Of a DNA stretch of 64,000 nt, positions 34,558 through 43,718 are shown one piece after another (within the stretch, counting starts at the first letter, position 1; each line of letters starts with the position of its first letter). The notes below the pieces were generated by a model that saw only the letters and a list, made by a program, of their open reading frames with translations, had not been told where the DNA came from and searched no databases. Both the position numbers and the translations under genes were made by a program. Source of the DNA: Erysipelotrichia bacterium (lineage in GTDB: Bacteria; Bacillota_I; Bacilli_A; Erysipelotrichales; Erysipelotrichaceae); the NCBI GenBank assembly GCA_012520255.1, contig JAAYOQ010000024.1, positions 1 through 64,000 of the forward strand, in the 5' to 3' direction.

Positions 34558-35088
34558 ATATACCCCTTTTTCAGTTATTATACGATTCATTTTCACATCA
34601 TTTTGTTCAGTGTCTATTTTATTCAGTTTTTGAATTTCAAAAGCAGCAGAAAACTTTTTTCCCTGATAATCTTGTAAATATTTATCATAGTAACCTTTAC
34701 CATGACCTAATCTGTTAGCATTATTATCAAAGCCAACACAAGGGACAACGATAATATCAATGTCTTCTTTTTTTATCATAATTCCATCTTCGGGTTGTAA
34801 AATATTAAACCTCCCCTTAGCAAATCTATTAGACATATAAGCATTGATTACATCTTCTTCAACAACCGGAAAACATAGTTTAATTCCTTTTCGACTCAGC
34901 AAAGAATGTAACCTTTTTAAATTTACTTCATCTTCTAAAGCCATATAAGACATTACTATTTTTGGGTTGTAGACTTCAATAAGATCAAAAAGCTTTTGGG
35001 AAATGATATCTGAATAAACCATTTTCTCAAAAATTGAAAGTCTTTTTAATCTGTTCCTGATTATTTTTCTCTGTTTATCTTTGTTCAT
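34552..35088 (-). CDS. 5-formyltetrahydrofolate cyclo-ligase
   Basis: 178 residues. Recycles 5-formyl-THF to methenyl-THF with ATP. Family marks: basic N-terminus KDKQRKIIRNRLKRL, YMALEDEVNL, the RFNILQPE block and VPCVGFDNNANRLGHGKGYYDKYL near the C-terminus (ATP/Mg site). It overlaps recD2 by 14 nt and converges with the GNAT gene (6-nt overlap), leaving no room for an intergenic terminator. Confidence 0.92.
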   Translation of the reverse strand: MNKDKQRKIIRNRLKRLSIFEKMVYSDIISQKLFDLIEVYNPKIVMSYMALEDEVNLKRLHSLLSRKGIKLCFPVVEEDVINAYMSNRFAKGRFNILQPEDGIMIKKEDIDIIVVPCVGFDNNANRLGHGKGYYDKYLQDYQGKKFSAAFEIQKLNKIDTEQNDVKMNRIITEKGVYL

Positions 35089-37261
35089 AGAAGTCTACCT
35101 CAGCAATAAGTCTTTGTTTTAAAGTTGTTTTTCTCAAACTCATTTCCTTACCAGCTATACCTTTAAAGAAAGCTTCTTTCTGACCAACAAAGATTAAACT
35201 TTTATACGCTCTGGTTACAGCTGTATAAATAAGCCTTTTCTGGAGCATGATACTATATTCCAATGACATTGGAAGAATGATAATCGGATATTCACTTCCT
35301 TGTGACTTATGTACCGACATACAATAAGCGTGAGCCAGATTAGAAAAAGTGTCATAGGTATATTCCACTATTCTGCCATCAAAATCAGCAATGATTCGAT
35401 TTTGATTGTTGTAATCTTCACTAGCAAAAATAATTTCAGTAATAATACCAATATCGCCATTGTATACATCATCATCTGGTTGATTTTTAAGTTGTAAAAC
35501 CTTATCGCCCAACCTGAATGTTTTATAACCAACCTGAAGCTGTCTTTTATTTTTGGAATAGGGATTAAACTTTTTCTGCAGAGCCACATTTAAATTCTCA
35601 ATTCCGTTGACTCCTTTATGTTTTGGTGCTAAAACCTGAACATTCATAAATCCCTCTTCTAAAGTTTCATATTTATTTAAAGCATGTTCAACAATCTGTA
35701 AAGTGATATCTTTAATATCTGTTTTTTCGCACTCAAAAAATCTGATTTCATTATCAGTTGGAATCTCAATAACTTCTTCATTTTTAATATCTTTAGCTAA
35801 GTAGATAATATCGCTGCCCTCTTTCTGACGATATATTTTATCCAATTCAATTACCTCAAAGAGTTCTGATTCAATTAAATCTTTTAAAACACTTCCCATA
35901 GCAACAGAAGGAAGCTGGTCTACATCACCAATAATTACCAGCTTTTTTAAACTGGCACAAGCCTTTAACAAATTATAGAAAAGATATTGGTCGACCATCG
36001 AAAACTCATCAACTATTAAGATATCTACACTTAATGGATCATTTTCATCTTTAGCAAACCTGCCGGTTTCTTTATCCCATAAAAGCAATGAATGAATAGT
36101 TTTGGCTTCACAATCAGTTAATTCGGTTAATCTTTTGGCTGCTCTTCCAGTTGGAGCAACCAGATTGATATTGTAGTCTGGATATAAAAGTTCACTTGTT
36201 TTGATCATCGCTTTGACAATTGTTGTTTTGCCAGTTCCAGGACCACCGGTTACAATCATAAGGTCATTTTCATAAAAAGACATAATAGCTTGCAGTTGAT
36301 CCTGATCATAAGTGATTGATAAATTATCTTGTACTGTACTGATTGCATTTCCAGCTGTAATAGCATCGACATCTTTTAAATGCTGCTCTGGAAAAAGAGC
36401 TAAGTATTTAGCAATATAAACCTCAGCATCATATTGTGAAATATGATAAATCCTATCTTCTTCAACATAAGCCAGACGATACATAACCAATCTTTCAACA
36501 ATCTTGTATACATCAGTAACGTATTGACCGATATTTTTATTCAGGTGTTTGATAAATTCATTCAACTCTAAATAAGTATCGCCATTTTTCATACATAAAG
36601 ACATCAAAAGACTTTCACTATAAGCTGTTAAACGATTAATGTCATCCTTTTCAAAACCAACATCTAAAGCAAACTTATCCACAGTAGCAAATCCAATACC
36701 TTCAACTTCTCTAATTACTCTATAAGGATCAGTCTTCATTATTTCCAGCAAATCATTTCCATATTTGTGTTTTAACTTAAAAACATTTTTCAAACTGATA
36801 TGATGGCTGGTTAAAAAGATAACCGCTTCATCAGCTTCTTGTTTCAAACCTTCCAAAATCGCTTTTTTTCTTCTGGTTGTCATTGATGGTACTTCATCTA
36901 AAATATCAGTATTATTTTTAATCTTCTCAATAGCATCTAAACCTAAACTATTGACTAATCTTTCCGCAAATACCGGACCAATTCCTTTAAATTGTACTCC
37001 TGAAAAATACTTTATCATTCCCTCTTTATTATCAGCCATTAATTTTTTATAGCTTTCCATTTTAAACTGAATCCCATATCTAGGATTTTCAACATAATCT
37101 CCCTGTAAACTATATCTGGCATTTTTGTCAATTTCACCTATATAACCAACTACAGTTATTTCTTGATGAACTTTAGATTCCTCCAATTCAAAAACAGCTA
37201 CAGTGTAGCCATTTTGTTGATTACGAAATATCTCTTTTATAAATCTGCCTTTTTCTTCCAT
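35075..37261 (-). CDS. recD2: RecD2-type ATP-dependent DNA helicase
   Basis: 728 residues; stand-alone RecD-like 5'-3' helicase (YrrC), not part of RecBCD. N-terminal OB-like and helix-hairpin-helix region (KGIGPVFAERL, EGIGFATVDKFA), Walker A GGPGTGKTT near residue 340, IVDEFSMVD (motif II), GDVDQLPSV (III) and a C-terminal UvrD-like domain with AHAYCMSVHKSQGSEYP and YTAVTRA. Linked to mismatch repair and replication fork support in Bacillus. It starts 2 nt after mnmA ends. Confidence 0.94.
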   Translation of the reverse strand: MEEKGRFIKEIFRNQQNGYTVAVFELEESKVHQEITVVGYIGEIDKNARYSLQGDYVENPRYGIQFKMESYKKLMADNKEGMIKYFSGVQFKGIGPVFAERLVNSLGLDAIEKIKNNTDILDEVPSMTTRRKKAILEGLKQEADEAVIFLTSHHISLKNVFKLKHKYGNDLLEIMKTDPYRVIREVEGIGFATVDKFALDVGFEKDDINRLTAYSESLLMSLCMKNGDTYLELNEFIKHLNKNIGQYVTDVYKIVERLVMYRLAYVEEDRIYHISQYDAEVYIAKYLALFPEQHLKDVDAITAGNAISTVQDNLSITYDQDQLQAIMSFYENDLMIVTGGPGTGKTTIVKAMIKTSELLYPDYNINLVAPTGRAAKRLTELTDCEAKTIHSLLLWDKETGRFAKDENDPLSVDILIVDEFSMVDQYLFYNLLKACASLKKLVIIGDVDQLPSVAMGSVLKDLIESELFEVIELDKIYRQKEGSDIIYLAKDIKNEEVIEIPTDNEIRFFECEKTDIKDITLQIVEHALNKYETLEEGFMNVQVLAPKHKGVNGIENLNVALQKKFNPYSKNKRQLQVGYKTFRLGDKVLQLKNQPDDDVYNGDIGIITEIIFASEDYNNQNRIIADFDGRIVEYTYDTFSNLAHAYCMSVHKSQGSEYPIIILPMSLEYSIMLQKRLIYTAVTRAYKSLIFVGQKEAFFKGIAGKEMSLRKTTLKQRLIAEVDFYEQR

Positions 37262-37263
37262 CT

Positions 37264-38406
37264 TTACCCGTGAATATGCTCATAAACATGTTTGCTATGT
37301 TCAATTTCTCCAATAAAAGTCTTTTCAATTACTCCTCCACCCAGACAAATATCTCCATCATAGAATACCGCCTGCTGTCCTGGAGTCACGGCTTTAATCT
37401 TTTGAGGATATTTAACTAAAACTAAATCATCACTATACTGTTCAATTGTTACCGGACTATCATTTTGTCGATATCTGAATTTAGCATTACACTGTTTTGG
37501 CATTTCAAAATCAGCCAGTCTATTAAATCCACTGACTAGACAACTATCTGAATATAACCAGATATCTTCATCTTGAGCAGCGACATAAAGTTCATTAGCT
37601 TCGACATTTTTTCCAACAACAAACCAACGACCTCTTCCTCCGCCAATTCCCAGACCTTTTCTTTGCCCGATTGTATAATACATGACACCAATATGTTTTC
37701 CTACAACTTCTTTAGTTAAAACATCAACGATATCTCCTTCTTTCGAAGGTAAATAATTACGTAAAAATTCTTTAAAATTTCTTTCCCCAATAAAACAGAT
37801 TCCAGTTGAATCTTTTTTTTCAGCTACTGGCAGATCCATTTCTAAGGCTATTTCTCTTACTTCACTTTTATCAAGTTCACCTAATGGAAATAAAGTATTT
37901 TTTAAAACTCCTCTATCTATCTGGGCTAAAAAGTAACTTTGATCTTTATTATTATCAATCCCTTTCAAAAGTAAGCAGCTGTCTTTATCTTTAATAATTC
38001 TGGCATAATGACCAGTTGCTACTATCTCAAAGCCCTTGCTTTTGGCAAAGGAGTAGAAAGCATCAAATTTTATATATTTATTACAAAGGATATCTGGATT
38101 AGGAGTTCTGCCTTTCTGATGTTCTGAAATAAAGTTAGAGAAAACATCATTCCAATACTCCTTAACAAAATCAACTCTTAAAAGCTCAATTCCCAAACTA
38201 TCAGCTACTGCCAAAGCATCCTGATAATCTCTCTCTTGAGGACAAACATCATCCAAAATGGTTGGATTACCTAATATGTCATTATTAACAGCCGAATCCC
38301 AATTACGCATAAAAGCTCCGGTTACATCATAACCTTGCTTAATTAACAGATAGGCACAAACAGCACTATCGACTCCTCCTGATAATCCTACTAATACTTT
38401 CTTCAT
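37264..38406 (-). CDS. mnmA: tRNA 2-thiouridylase MnmA
   Basis: Thiolates U34 of Glu, Gln and Lys tRNAs. 380 residues. PP-loop GLSGGVDSAV near the N-terminus; catalytic Cys in NPDILCNKYIKF and the resolving Cys in STGICFIG; the C-terminal beta-barrel has the RYRQNDSP block. No cysteine desulfurase is adjacent. The order mnmA, recD2, alaS on one strand is like Bacillus, with the folate gene inserted. Confidence 0.95.
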   Translation of the reverse strand: MKKVLVGLSGGVDSAVCAYLLIKQGYDVTGAFMRNWDSAVNNDILGNPTILDDVCPQERDYQDALAVADSLGIELLRVDFVKEYWNDVFSNFISEHQKGRTPNPDILCNKYIKFDAFYSFAKSKGFEIVATGHYARIIKDKDSCLLLKGIDNNKDQSYFLAQIDRGVLKNTLFPLGELDKSEVREIALEMDLPVAEKKDSTGICFIGERNFKEFLRNYLPSKEGDIVDVLTKEVVGKHIGVMYYTIGQRKGLGIGGGRGRWFVVGKNVEANELYVAAQDEDIWLYSDSCLVSGFNRLADFEMPKQCNAKFRYRQNDSPVTIEQYSDDLVLVKYPQKIKAVTPGQQAVFYDGDICLGGGVIEKTFIGEIEHSKHVYEHIHG

Positions 38407-38447
38407 ATCTTTTCCTTTTGTCTAATTATATCATATATCACTCTTTT

Positions 38448-38477
38448 GATTGAAAATAAAAACCCTTTTATAAGGGT
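38448..38477 (-). terminator. Terminator after tRNA-Arg
   Basis: Read leftward: ACCCTT, loop ATAA, AAGGGT, then TTTTATTTT. It separates the tRNA from mnmA. Confidence 0.75.
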
Positions 38478-38489
38478 CTGATTTCATAA

Positions 38490-38566
38490 TGGCGCGCCCT
38501 GCAGAAATCGAATCCACAACCTCTTAGTCCGTAGCCAAGCGCTCTATCCTATTGAGCTAAGGGCGC
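38490..38566 (-). tRNA. tRNA-Arg (ACG)
   Basis: Reverse-strand cloverleaf: acceptor GCGCCCT (38566-38560) pairs with AGGGCGC (38500-38494), discriminator G at 38493 and encoded CCA at 38492-38490. D-arm TAGCTCAATAGGATAGAGC; anticodon loop CTACGGA with ACG at 38532-38530 (read as ICG after deamination); T-arm GGATTCGATTTC. Confidence 0.95.
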
Positions 38567-38626
38567 AAATATGCTCTCGCTAAATTATATTATCAAAAAG
38601 ATAGCATTATTTCAATAGTAAAATTA

Positions 38627-38654
38627 TTGACTTTTTTTTAACACATTGTAAAAT
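38627..38654 (+). promoter_or_regulatory. trpS leader promoter
   Basis: TTGACT (38627-38632), 16-nt spacer, TAAAAT (38649-38654) upstream of the T-box leader. Confidence 0.7.
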
Positions 38655-38660
38655 AGGTTT

Positions 38661-38855
38661 AGATTATGAGCACTTTAATAGTTGATTACCTCTAATTATA
38701 GCGATTGGTGAGGGTGAAAGACCATATTATGTGATTAACAAATTGGGAAGTGGGAGTCTTATCGGATAGTAACCGTATAACTTTTAAGTGGTCTGAAAAA
38801 GACAATTTGGGTGGCACCACCCGTAATGGGTCCCAAAATAGGTGTTTTTTTATTT
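38661..38855 (+). promoter_or_regulatory. T-box leader of trpS
   Basis: T-box core TTGGGTGGCACCACCCG at 38804-38822, followed by a GC-rich stem and GGTGTTTTTTT (terminator). A distal stem I segment GGTGAGGGTGAAAGACC is visible near 38706-38722. The most plausible specifier is TGG at 38751-38753 (after AAG), consistent with Trp, but the stem was not folded. Confidence 0.85.
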
Positions 38856-38870
38856 TCAGGAGGTACAAAT

Positions 38871-39857
38871 ATGAAAAGAATGCTAAGTGGAATTAAACCA
38901 ACTGGACAATTACATTTGGGTAACTATATAGGAGCTTTAAGAAACTTTGTCAAATATCAGGATGATTATGATCTATATGTCTTTATTGCCAATTTGCATT
39001 GTGTTACCTTTTATCAAGAACCTAAAGCTTTACGAAAAAATTTGAAAGATGCTATAGCATTATATTTAGCATGTGGTTTAGATCCTGAAAAATGTACAAT
39101 TTTCTTACAATCAGATGTCTTTGCTCATGCTCAACTTGGTTTTCTATTAACTTGTCAGAGTTATATGGGTGAATTAAGTAGAATGACCCAGTTTAAAGAA
39201 AAAAGTCAGAAAGCAGACGAAAGCATCACAGCAGGTTTATTTACCTATCCTTCACTTATGGCTGCTGATATTTTATTGTATGATGCAGATTATGTTCCAG
39301 TAGGTGATGATCAAAAACAACATGTAGAATTAGCTAGAGATTTAGCTCAAAGATTTAACAATCGTTATTCAAAGACTTTCGTTGTACCGGAACCATTAAT
39401 TCAAAAGGTTGGCGCAAGAATAATGTCTCTATCAGATCCTTCTAAAAAAATGAGTAAATCAGATGAGTCAGATAAGGGTTGTATTTATCTGTTAGATGAT
39501 TTAAAAGTTGTTAGAAAGAAAATCATGAGTGCTGTTACAGATAATTATGCCACAGTCAATTTTGATAAAGAAAATCAACCAGGTATATCTAATCTATTGG
39601 AAATCATGTCAAGTTTATCTGGTGAACCTGTTGATTCAATCGTTTGCAGATATCAAGGCAAGGGTTATGGTGAACTTAAAAAAGAAGTTGCTGATGTAGT
39701 CTGTAAAGAAATTGAAACAATTCAAAGTAGATATAATGAAATTGTTAATTCCGATTTGATTGAAAAAACCTTGCAGCAAGGTGCTGAAAAAGCCAGTAGA
39801 ATTTCTTACAAAAAACTTAAAAAGGTTCAAAGAAAAATGGGAATAGATATTTTTTAA
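38871..39857 (+). CDS. trpS: Tryptophanyl-tRNA synthetase
   Basis: 328 residues, class I. HIGH-type motif in GQLHLGNYIGAL near residue 13, the GELSRMTQFKEKS tRNA-binding block, PVGDDQKQHVELAR (Trp recognition) and KMSKSD at about 190-195. AGGAGG lies 7 nt before the ATG at 38871; an upstream in-frame extension runs into the T-box and is not coding. Monocistronic, with a terminator directly after the stop codon. Confidence 0.97.
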   Translation: MKRMLSGIKPTGQLHLGNYIGALRNFVKYQDDYDLYVFIANLHCVTFYQEPKALRKNLKDAIALYLACGLDPEKCTIFLQSDVFAHAQLGFLLTCQSYMGELSRMTQFKEKSQKADESITAGLFTYPSLMAADILLYDADYVPVGDDQKQHVELARDLAQRFNNRYSKTFVVPEPLIQKVGARIMSLSDPSKKMSKSDESDKGCIYLLDDLKVVRKKIMSAVTDNYATVNFDKENQPGISNLLEIMSSLSGEPVDSIVCRYQGKGYGELKKEVADVVCKEIETIQSRYNEIVNSDLIEKTLQQGAEKASRISYKKLKKVQRKMGIDIF

Positions 39858-39882
39858 AAAGGGTGTCACAACATCCTTTTTT
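39856..39882. terminator. Bidirectional terminator between trpS and the LURP-like gene
   Basis: AAAAAGGGTGT, loop CACA, ACATCCTTTTTT: an 11-bp stem with one G-U pair, A- and T-tracts on both sides. Confidence 0.78.
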
Positions 39883-39900
39883 CAAGATTTTTCACTTAAA

Positions 39901-40569
39901 TCATTGCTGTTTTTCTAAATATTTTTTGACTGCTATAACCACAAAACAATACATTAAAGCCAAAAGTTGATTATGGTTTTCTTTAACATCAACCGTTATC
40001 ATTTCCTTTACTTTTGTTTTGAGTTCTATTATACAGATTATCTGTTCCAAATCATCTGTTATTTCAATTTTTTTATCGCTGATTCCAACATTAGTTTCCC
40101 ATTTATTGGTATCAAGATGAAAATGTAAAATCCCCTCATCAAGATCAACATTTATTAGACCATAATGATTTTCATTAACTTCTAAAACAAATTCATACTC
40201 AACTGAGGTATTAAATAATCCTTTTTTCCTTTTTGACTTATTTTCATAAACATCAGCAATCACCTGATTTCCAGACACAAAATTAATAGCACAATTTTTT
40301 GAGTCTAATTTACCATCAAGTTTATATTCAATCCTCTGCTGGCTATTATAAATCTCATAAATATCAAATTTAGGATTAGTTGTTTTGTTTATAACAAATC
40401 TTTTATAGCCTTCTTTAGCAGTAAATAGTTCTATTATTCTGTTCTGTTTTACTTCTTTAGCGACATCTATGGCTTTTTCCACTGATACAGCTACCATCTC
40501 TACAGCTGCTATTGTCAGCTTAGCTGCTGCATTTACTACTGACTTAGCTATTTTCTTTAAATCTTCCAT
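39901..40569 (-). CDS. Unknown protein, possible tubby/LURP-like fold
   Basis: 222 residues. An alanine- and lysine-rich amphipathic N-terminus (about 1-45), then a beta-rich region in which strands alternate with short turns (IYEIYNSQQRIEYKLDGK, GNQVIADVYENKS, YEFVLEVNENHYGLI, GILHFHLD) in a way that recalls LURP-one/tubby C-terminal barrels, and a final hydrophobic helix (LLALMYCFVVIAV) that could anchor it in a membrane. Family not established. It starts 14 nt after the HD hydrolase gene and is probably co-transcribed with it. Confidence 0.6.
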   Translation of the reverse strand: MEDLKKIAKSVVNAAAKLTIAAVEMVAVSVEKAIDVAKEVKQNRIIELFTAKEGYKRFVINKTTNPKFDIYEIYNSQQRIEYKLDGKLDSKNCAINFVSGNQVIADVYENKSKRKKGLFNTSVEYEFVLEVNENHYGLINVDLDEGILHFHLDTNKWETNVGISDKKIEITDDLEQIICIIELKTKVKEMITVDVKENHNQLLALMYCFVVIAVKKYLEKQQ

Positions 40570-40583
40570 TTTTCTATCTCCAT

Positions 40584-41138
40584 TTATTTAAAAAGTTCAT
40601 CACACAAGTTCTTAAATTCTAAATATAACTCTCTGGTAGAATCATCAAATTCTAAATCTTTTAATGCTTCACACATACCCTGATAATACCATTTTTGATC
40701 AGCTTTTGACTTTGAAAATCTATCCCAGACGAGATTATTTACTCTATTATAATCATAGGCAATAGATCTCAAATTTGATAGTTTATCAGCAAGTTTTAAT
40801 TTTTTTATTTCTATCGGAGTGTTTTTGGACTTTTCAATTGTTCTTTTTTTTCTTTCAAACCAGGTCTTTGATTTATCTTCAGTAGAAAATGCCACATAAC
40901 CGGCTACTAAGCTGCCAAAATATTCCTCAATATCTTCAATTGTCATTGCAGTATCTTCAACTGTATCATGCAAGACTCCCGCCACCTTAATTTCCTCACT
41001 TGCCTGCATTTCAGTTAATAATTGCAATACTTCCATTGGATGAACAATATAAGGTCTATCTGTACCCTTTCGGTATTGTTTTTTATGGGCTTCGCTAGCC
41101 AATTCTACAGCTAAATGTATTTTATTTAATTGAATCAT
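40584..41138 (-). CDS. HD-domain hydrolase, SpoT/Mesh1-like
   Basis: 184 residues, one HD domain resembling the hydrolase half of RelA/SpoT enzymes: AHKKQYRKGTDRPYIVHP, then VLHDTVEDTAMT (HD pair and ED), and LKLADKLSNLRS (last metal-ligand Asp). It lacks a synthetase, TGS or ACT domain. Could be a small alarmone hydrolase, but other nucleotides are possible. The ATG at 41136-41138 has GGAGGTG upstream; an in-frame TTG further up lies in that site. Confidence 0.82.
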   Translation of the reverse strand: MIQLNKIHLAVELASEAHKKQYRKGTDRPYIVHPMEVLQLLTEMQASEEIKVAGVLHDTVEDTAMTIEDIEEYFGSLVAGYVAFSTEDKSKTWFERKKRTIEKSKNTPIEIKKLKLADKLSNLRSIAYDYNRVNNLVWDRFSKSKADQKWYYQGMCEALKDLEFDDSTRELYLEFKNLCDELFK

Positions 41139-41168
41139 CTGATACACCTCCAAATATATCTTTTCTTT

Positions 41169-41197
41169 ATTATATCATTTGTTATATTTGTTATAAT
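41169..41197. promoter_or_regulatory. Divergent extended -10 promoters
   Basis: Leftward TGATATAAT (TATAAT at 41169-41174) serves the HD hydrolase gene; rightward TGTTATAAT (TATAAT at 41192-41197) serves the TauE/SafE gene. Neither has an obvious -35. The two elements are only 17 bp apart, so polymerases would compete. Confidence 0.6.
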
Positions 41198-41226
41198 AAA
41201 GTAGTTTTAAAAAGGAAGTAAAATTT

Positions 41227-42021
41227 ATGGATGATGGATTATTTATAATTATGATGGTAAGTTTTCTTGCTTCCATAGTAGGTTCTATTTGTGGAATCGG
41301 TGGAGGAATGATAATCAAACCGGTAATGGATTCACTTGGATTATTTACTTTATCAACAATCAACTTTTTATGTGGTTGTACAGTTTTTGCGATGGCCTCT
41401 TTTAATGTCATCACTTCTTTCATCAAAAAAGAAGGCCAAATAGAATTAAAGTCATCTACTCTATTGGCTTTCGGTGGCAGCCTTGGAGGATTGTCAGGTA
41501 AATATTTCTTTGAAATTTTTAAAAATCTTTTTATAAATCCATCTATTGCCAGCGCTATTCAATCATTGATTTTATTAACCATTAATCTTTTATCTTTTAT
41601 CTACACTCTTAATAAAGAAAAAATAAAAACATTAAATATTACTTCTACAATTGCTATAGTCGCAATAGGCGGTGGATTGGGATTTTTATCTTCATTTTTA
41701 GGAATTGGAGGAGGACCAATTAATATTATCTTTTTACAATTCTTCTTTTCAATGCCGATAAAACAGGCTGCTCAAAACTCTCTATATGTAATTTTCTTTT
41801 CACAGATAACCAGTTTAATTTCAACATTGATTGGTAAATCCATCAGCAATATTTCCTTACCGGTTCTTTTTGCTATGATGGCTTGCGGCATTGCTGGAGC
41901 CATTGCTGGTAAAATTATTAATAAAAAAATTGATGAAAATGTCGTTTTTAAACTTTTTATGGTCACAATGGTGTTGTTGGTCTTATTAAATATTTATAAC
42001 TTTATAACTTTTGTCAGCTAA
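41227..42021 (+). CDS. TauE/SafE family anion permease
   Basis: 264 residues with about eight membrane helices and the two family repeats, each with a glycine-rich signature: GSICGIGGGMIIKPV (about residues 18-32) and SSFLGIGGGPINIIF (about 157-171). Relatives export sulfite, sulfoacetate or other organosulfonates. The substrate here is unknown and no sulfur genes are adjacent. AAAGGAAG precedes the ATG. The end overlaps the convergent ABC permease gene by 8 nt. Confidence 0.88.
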   Translation: MDDGLFIIMMVSFLASIVGSICGIGGGMIIKPVMDSLGLFTLSTINFLCGCTVFAMASFNVITSFIKKEGQIELKSSTLLAFGGSLGGLSGKYFFEIFKNLFINPSIASAIQSLILLTINLLSFIYTLNKEKIKTLNITSTIAIVAIGGGLGFLSSFLGIGGGPINIIFLQFFFSMPIKQAAQNSLYVIFFSQITSLISTLIGKSISNISLPVLFAMMACGIAGAIAGKIINKKIDENVVFKLFMVTMVLLVLLNIYNFITFVS

Positions 42022-43093
42022 ATTCCCTATTTTTAATTGTTTCAATGATCGTAATTTCACTAGCCTTTTTAGCTGGATAAATATTGCAGATACTGCCAGC
42101 AGTTAATATCAAAACTATGTATTTAACATTATCCGATAAATCAATTGCAATCTTATTTTTTAAAGAAATATTTATAACCTTAACTACTGAAAAAACAACT
42201 ATCAGACTTATTAATATCCCAATTAAAAAAATTATCATGTTTTCCAAAATAAATTGAATATATATATCTTTACTGGAAGCACCCAAAGCTTTTTTTATTC
42301 CTATTTCCTTCATACGAGTATAGATATTATTCAGGGTATTATTAACCAGGCTGATAATTGCAATGCCAACCGAAACAAAAGACAAAACCATTAAAACATT
42401 TCTTATTAATTTCAAAAGTGAGTTAAGCGATTCTTTTGTCTGGCTTTGGTCAACAAAAAGATAATTATCTTTTCCTAAAAATTCATTTAAATATCTATCA
42501 TCAAACCTGCTTTCACTAACAAAATATAAACCGCAATGATTATAATCAGTTACATAATCGTTAAACACAAAAATACAATCATCAAATTCTTCATAAAGAT
42601 TTCTACTTTCTTTTTTCAATATTCCCACCACTCTAAAAGTAATACCATTAATATTGATTGACTCATCAATTTGATAACAGTTAAAATAATGTTTCAATTT
42701 ATTACCTATCACTACCTGATTATCATTATACATATTACTTGTTTTATTTAAAAAAGAACCACTTTCAAATTCAAAAGTAAAGACCTGTGATAAGTCACTA
42801 TCACAACCGATAATCTTATAATCTCTTTCTTGTTTTTTATTGTATCGACTATATTTTTCTATCCTACAGTCTTCAATAATAAAATCTATCCAATTATCTT
42901 TTCTATTTTTCAATAGCTGAATACAATTAATATTTAATCCCAATTGTTCAAAACTATAATTGACGTTATCAATAATGTAACCGGATATAATATTCACCAA
43001 TAAAACCAATATAATCGAAATACAAATAGCAGTAATTGTTAAATAATGTCTTTTTCTCTGATAGAAAACTTCTTTAATTAACCACACGGCCAT
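42014..43093 (-). CDS. FtsX/MacB-type ABC transporter permease
   Basis: 359 residues: one N-terminal membrane helix (about 16-38), an extracytoplasmic domain of about 180 residues, then three C-terminal helices with the FtsX-like signature NNIYTRMKEIGIKKALGASSKDI. This is the four-helix MacB/LolCE topology. It works with the ATPase (20-nt overlap) and the adaptor upstream. The extracytoplasmic domain is rich in Asp, Asn and Tyr and is not a recognised peptide-binding form. Confidence 0.87.
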   Translation of the reverse strand: MAVWLIKEVFYQRKRHYLTITAICISIILVLLVNIISGYIIDNVNYSFEQLGLNINCIQLLKNRKDNWIDFIIEDCRIEKYSRYNKKQERDYKIIGCDSDLSQVFTFEFESGSFLNKTSNMYNDNQVVIGNKLKHYFNCYQIDESININGITFRVVGILKKESRNLYEEFDDCIFVFNDYVTDYNHCGLYFVSESRFDDRYLNEFLGKDNYLFVDQSQTKESLNSLLKLIRNVLMVLSFVSVGIAIISLVNNTLNNIYTRMKEIGIKKALGASSKDIYIQFILENMIIFLIGILISLIVVFSVVKVINISLKNKIAIDLSDNVKYIVLILTAGSICNIYPAKKASEITIIETIKNREFS

Positions 43094-43718
43094 TCTCCAT
43101 TCTTATTATTTTTTTACATCTAGTAGCGATATTTATATCGTGAGTAACAATTACAATAGAAATACCTTCATTATTTAACTTTTCAAATATTTCCATTATT
43201 TTTAAAGCATTTTCATTGTCTAATGATCCGGTAGGTTCATCTGCTAAGATAATCTTTTTATTGGTAATTAAACATCTGGCAATAGCTACTCTTTGTTTTT
43301 GTCCTCCTGAAAGCTGATTGGGGTATTTGTTTAAAATGTCAGCAATATCTAATTTAAAAATAATTTGCTGTAAATCATTTTTACCCTTCATATAACGTGT
43401 AGCCAATAAAATATTTTCTTTTACGGTTAAATAATCCAGTAAATTAAAATCTTGGAAAATGACACCGATACTTTTAATTAATTCCAATTTCTTTTCTTCA
43501 GAAAATTTATTTACATTTTCATCTCTAAAATAATACGAACCGTAATCGATATCATCATAACCGGCTATTACATTTAGCAAGGTGCTTTTACCACACCCTG
43601 ACACTCCGACAATAGCCACAAAACAATTTTCTTCTAATTTTAAATCCAGATAATTCAATGCCAATAATTCTTTGCTTCCTATTAGATATTTTTTTACTAC
43701 TTTATCTAACCTGATCAC
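43074..43718 (-). CDS. ABC transporter ATPase, LolD/MacB type
   Basis: 214 residues. Walker A GVSGCGKSTL (about 38-47), Q-loop FQDFNLLDYLTV, signature LSGGQKQRVAIARC, Walker B IILADEPTGSLD with catalytic Glu, and the H-loop VTHD. The ADEPTGSLD form is typical of the MacB/LolD/FtsE group. Overlaps both neighbours (20 nt with the permease, 17 nt with the adaptor). Confidence 0.94.
   Translation of the reverse strand: MIRLDKVVKKYLIGSKELLALNYLDLKLEENCFVAIVGVSGCGKSTLLNVIAGYDDIDYGSYYFRDENVNKFSEEKKLELIKSIGVIFQDFNLLDYLTVKENILLATRYMKGKNDLQQIIFKLDIADILNKYPNQLSGGQKQRVAIARCLITNKKIILADEPTGSLDNENALKIMEIFEKLNNEGISIVIVTHDINIATRCKKIIRMENGRVVN

Noticed and set aside
38811-38870. 20-codon extension of TrpRS
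   Set aside because: It lies in the T-box core and its terminator; AGGAGG precedes the ATG at 38871.
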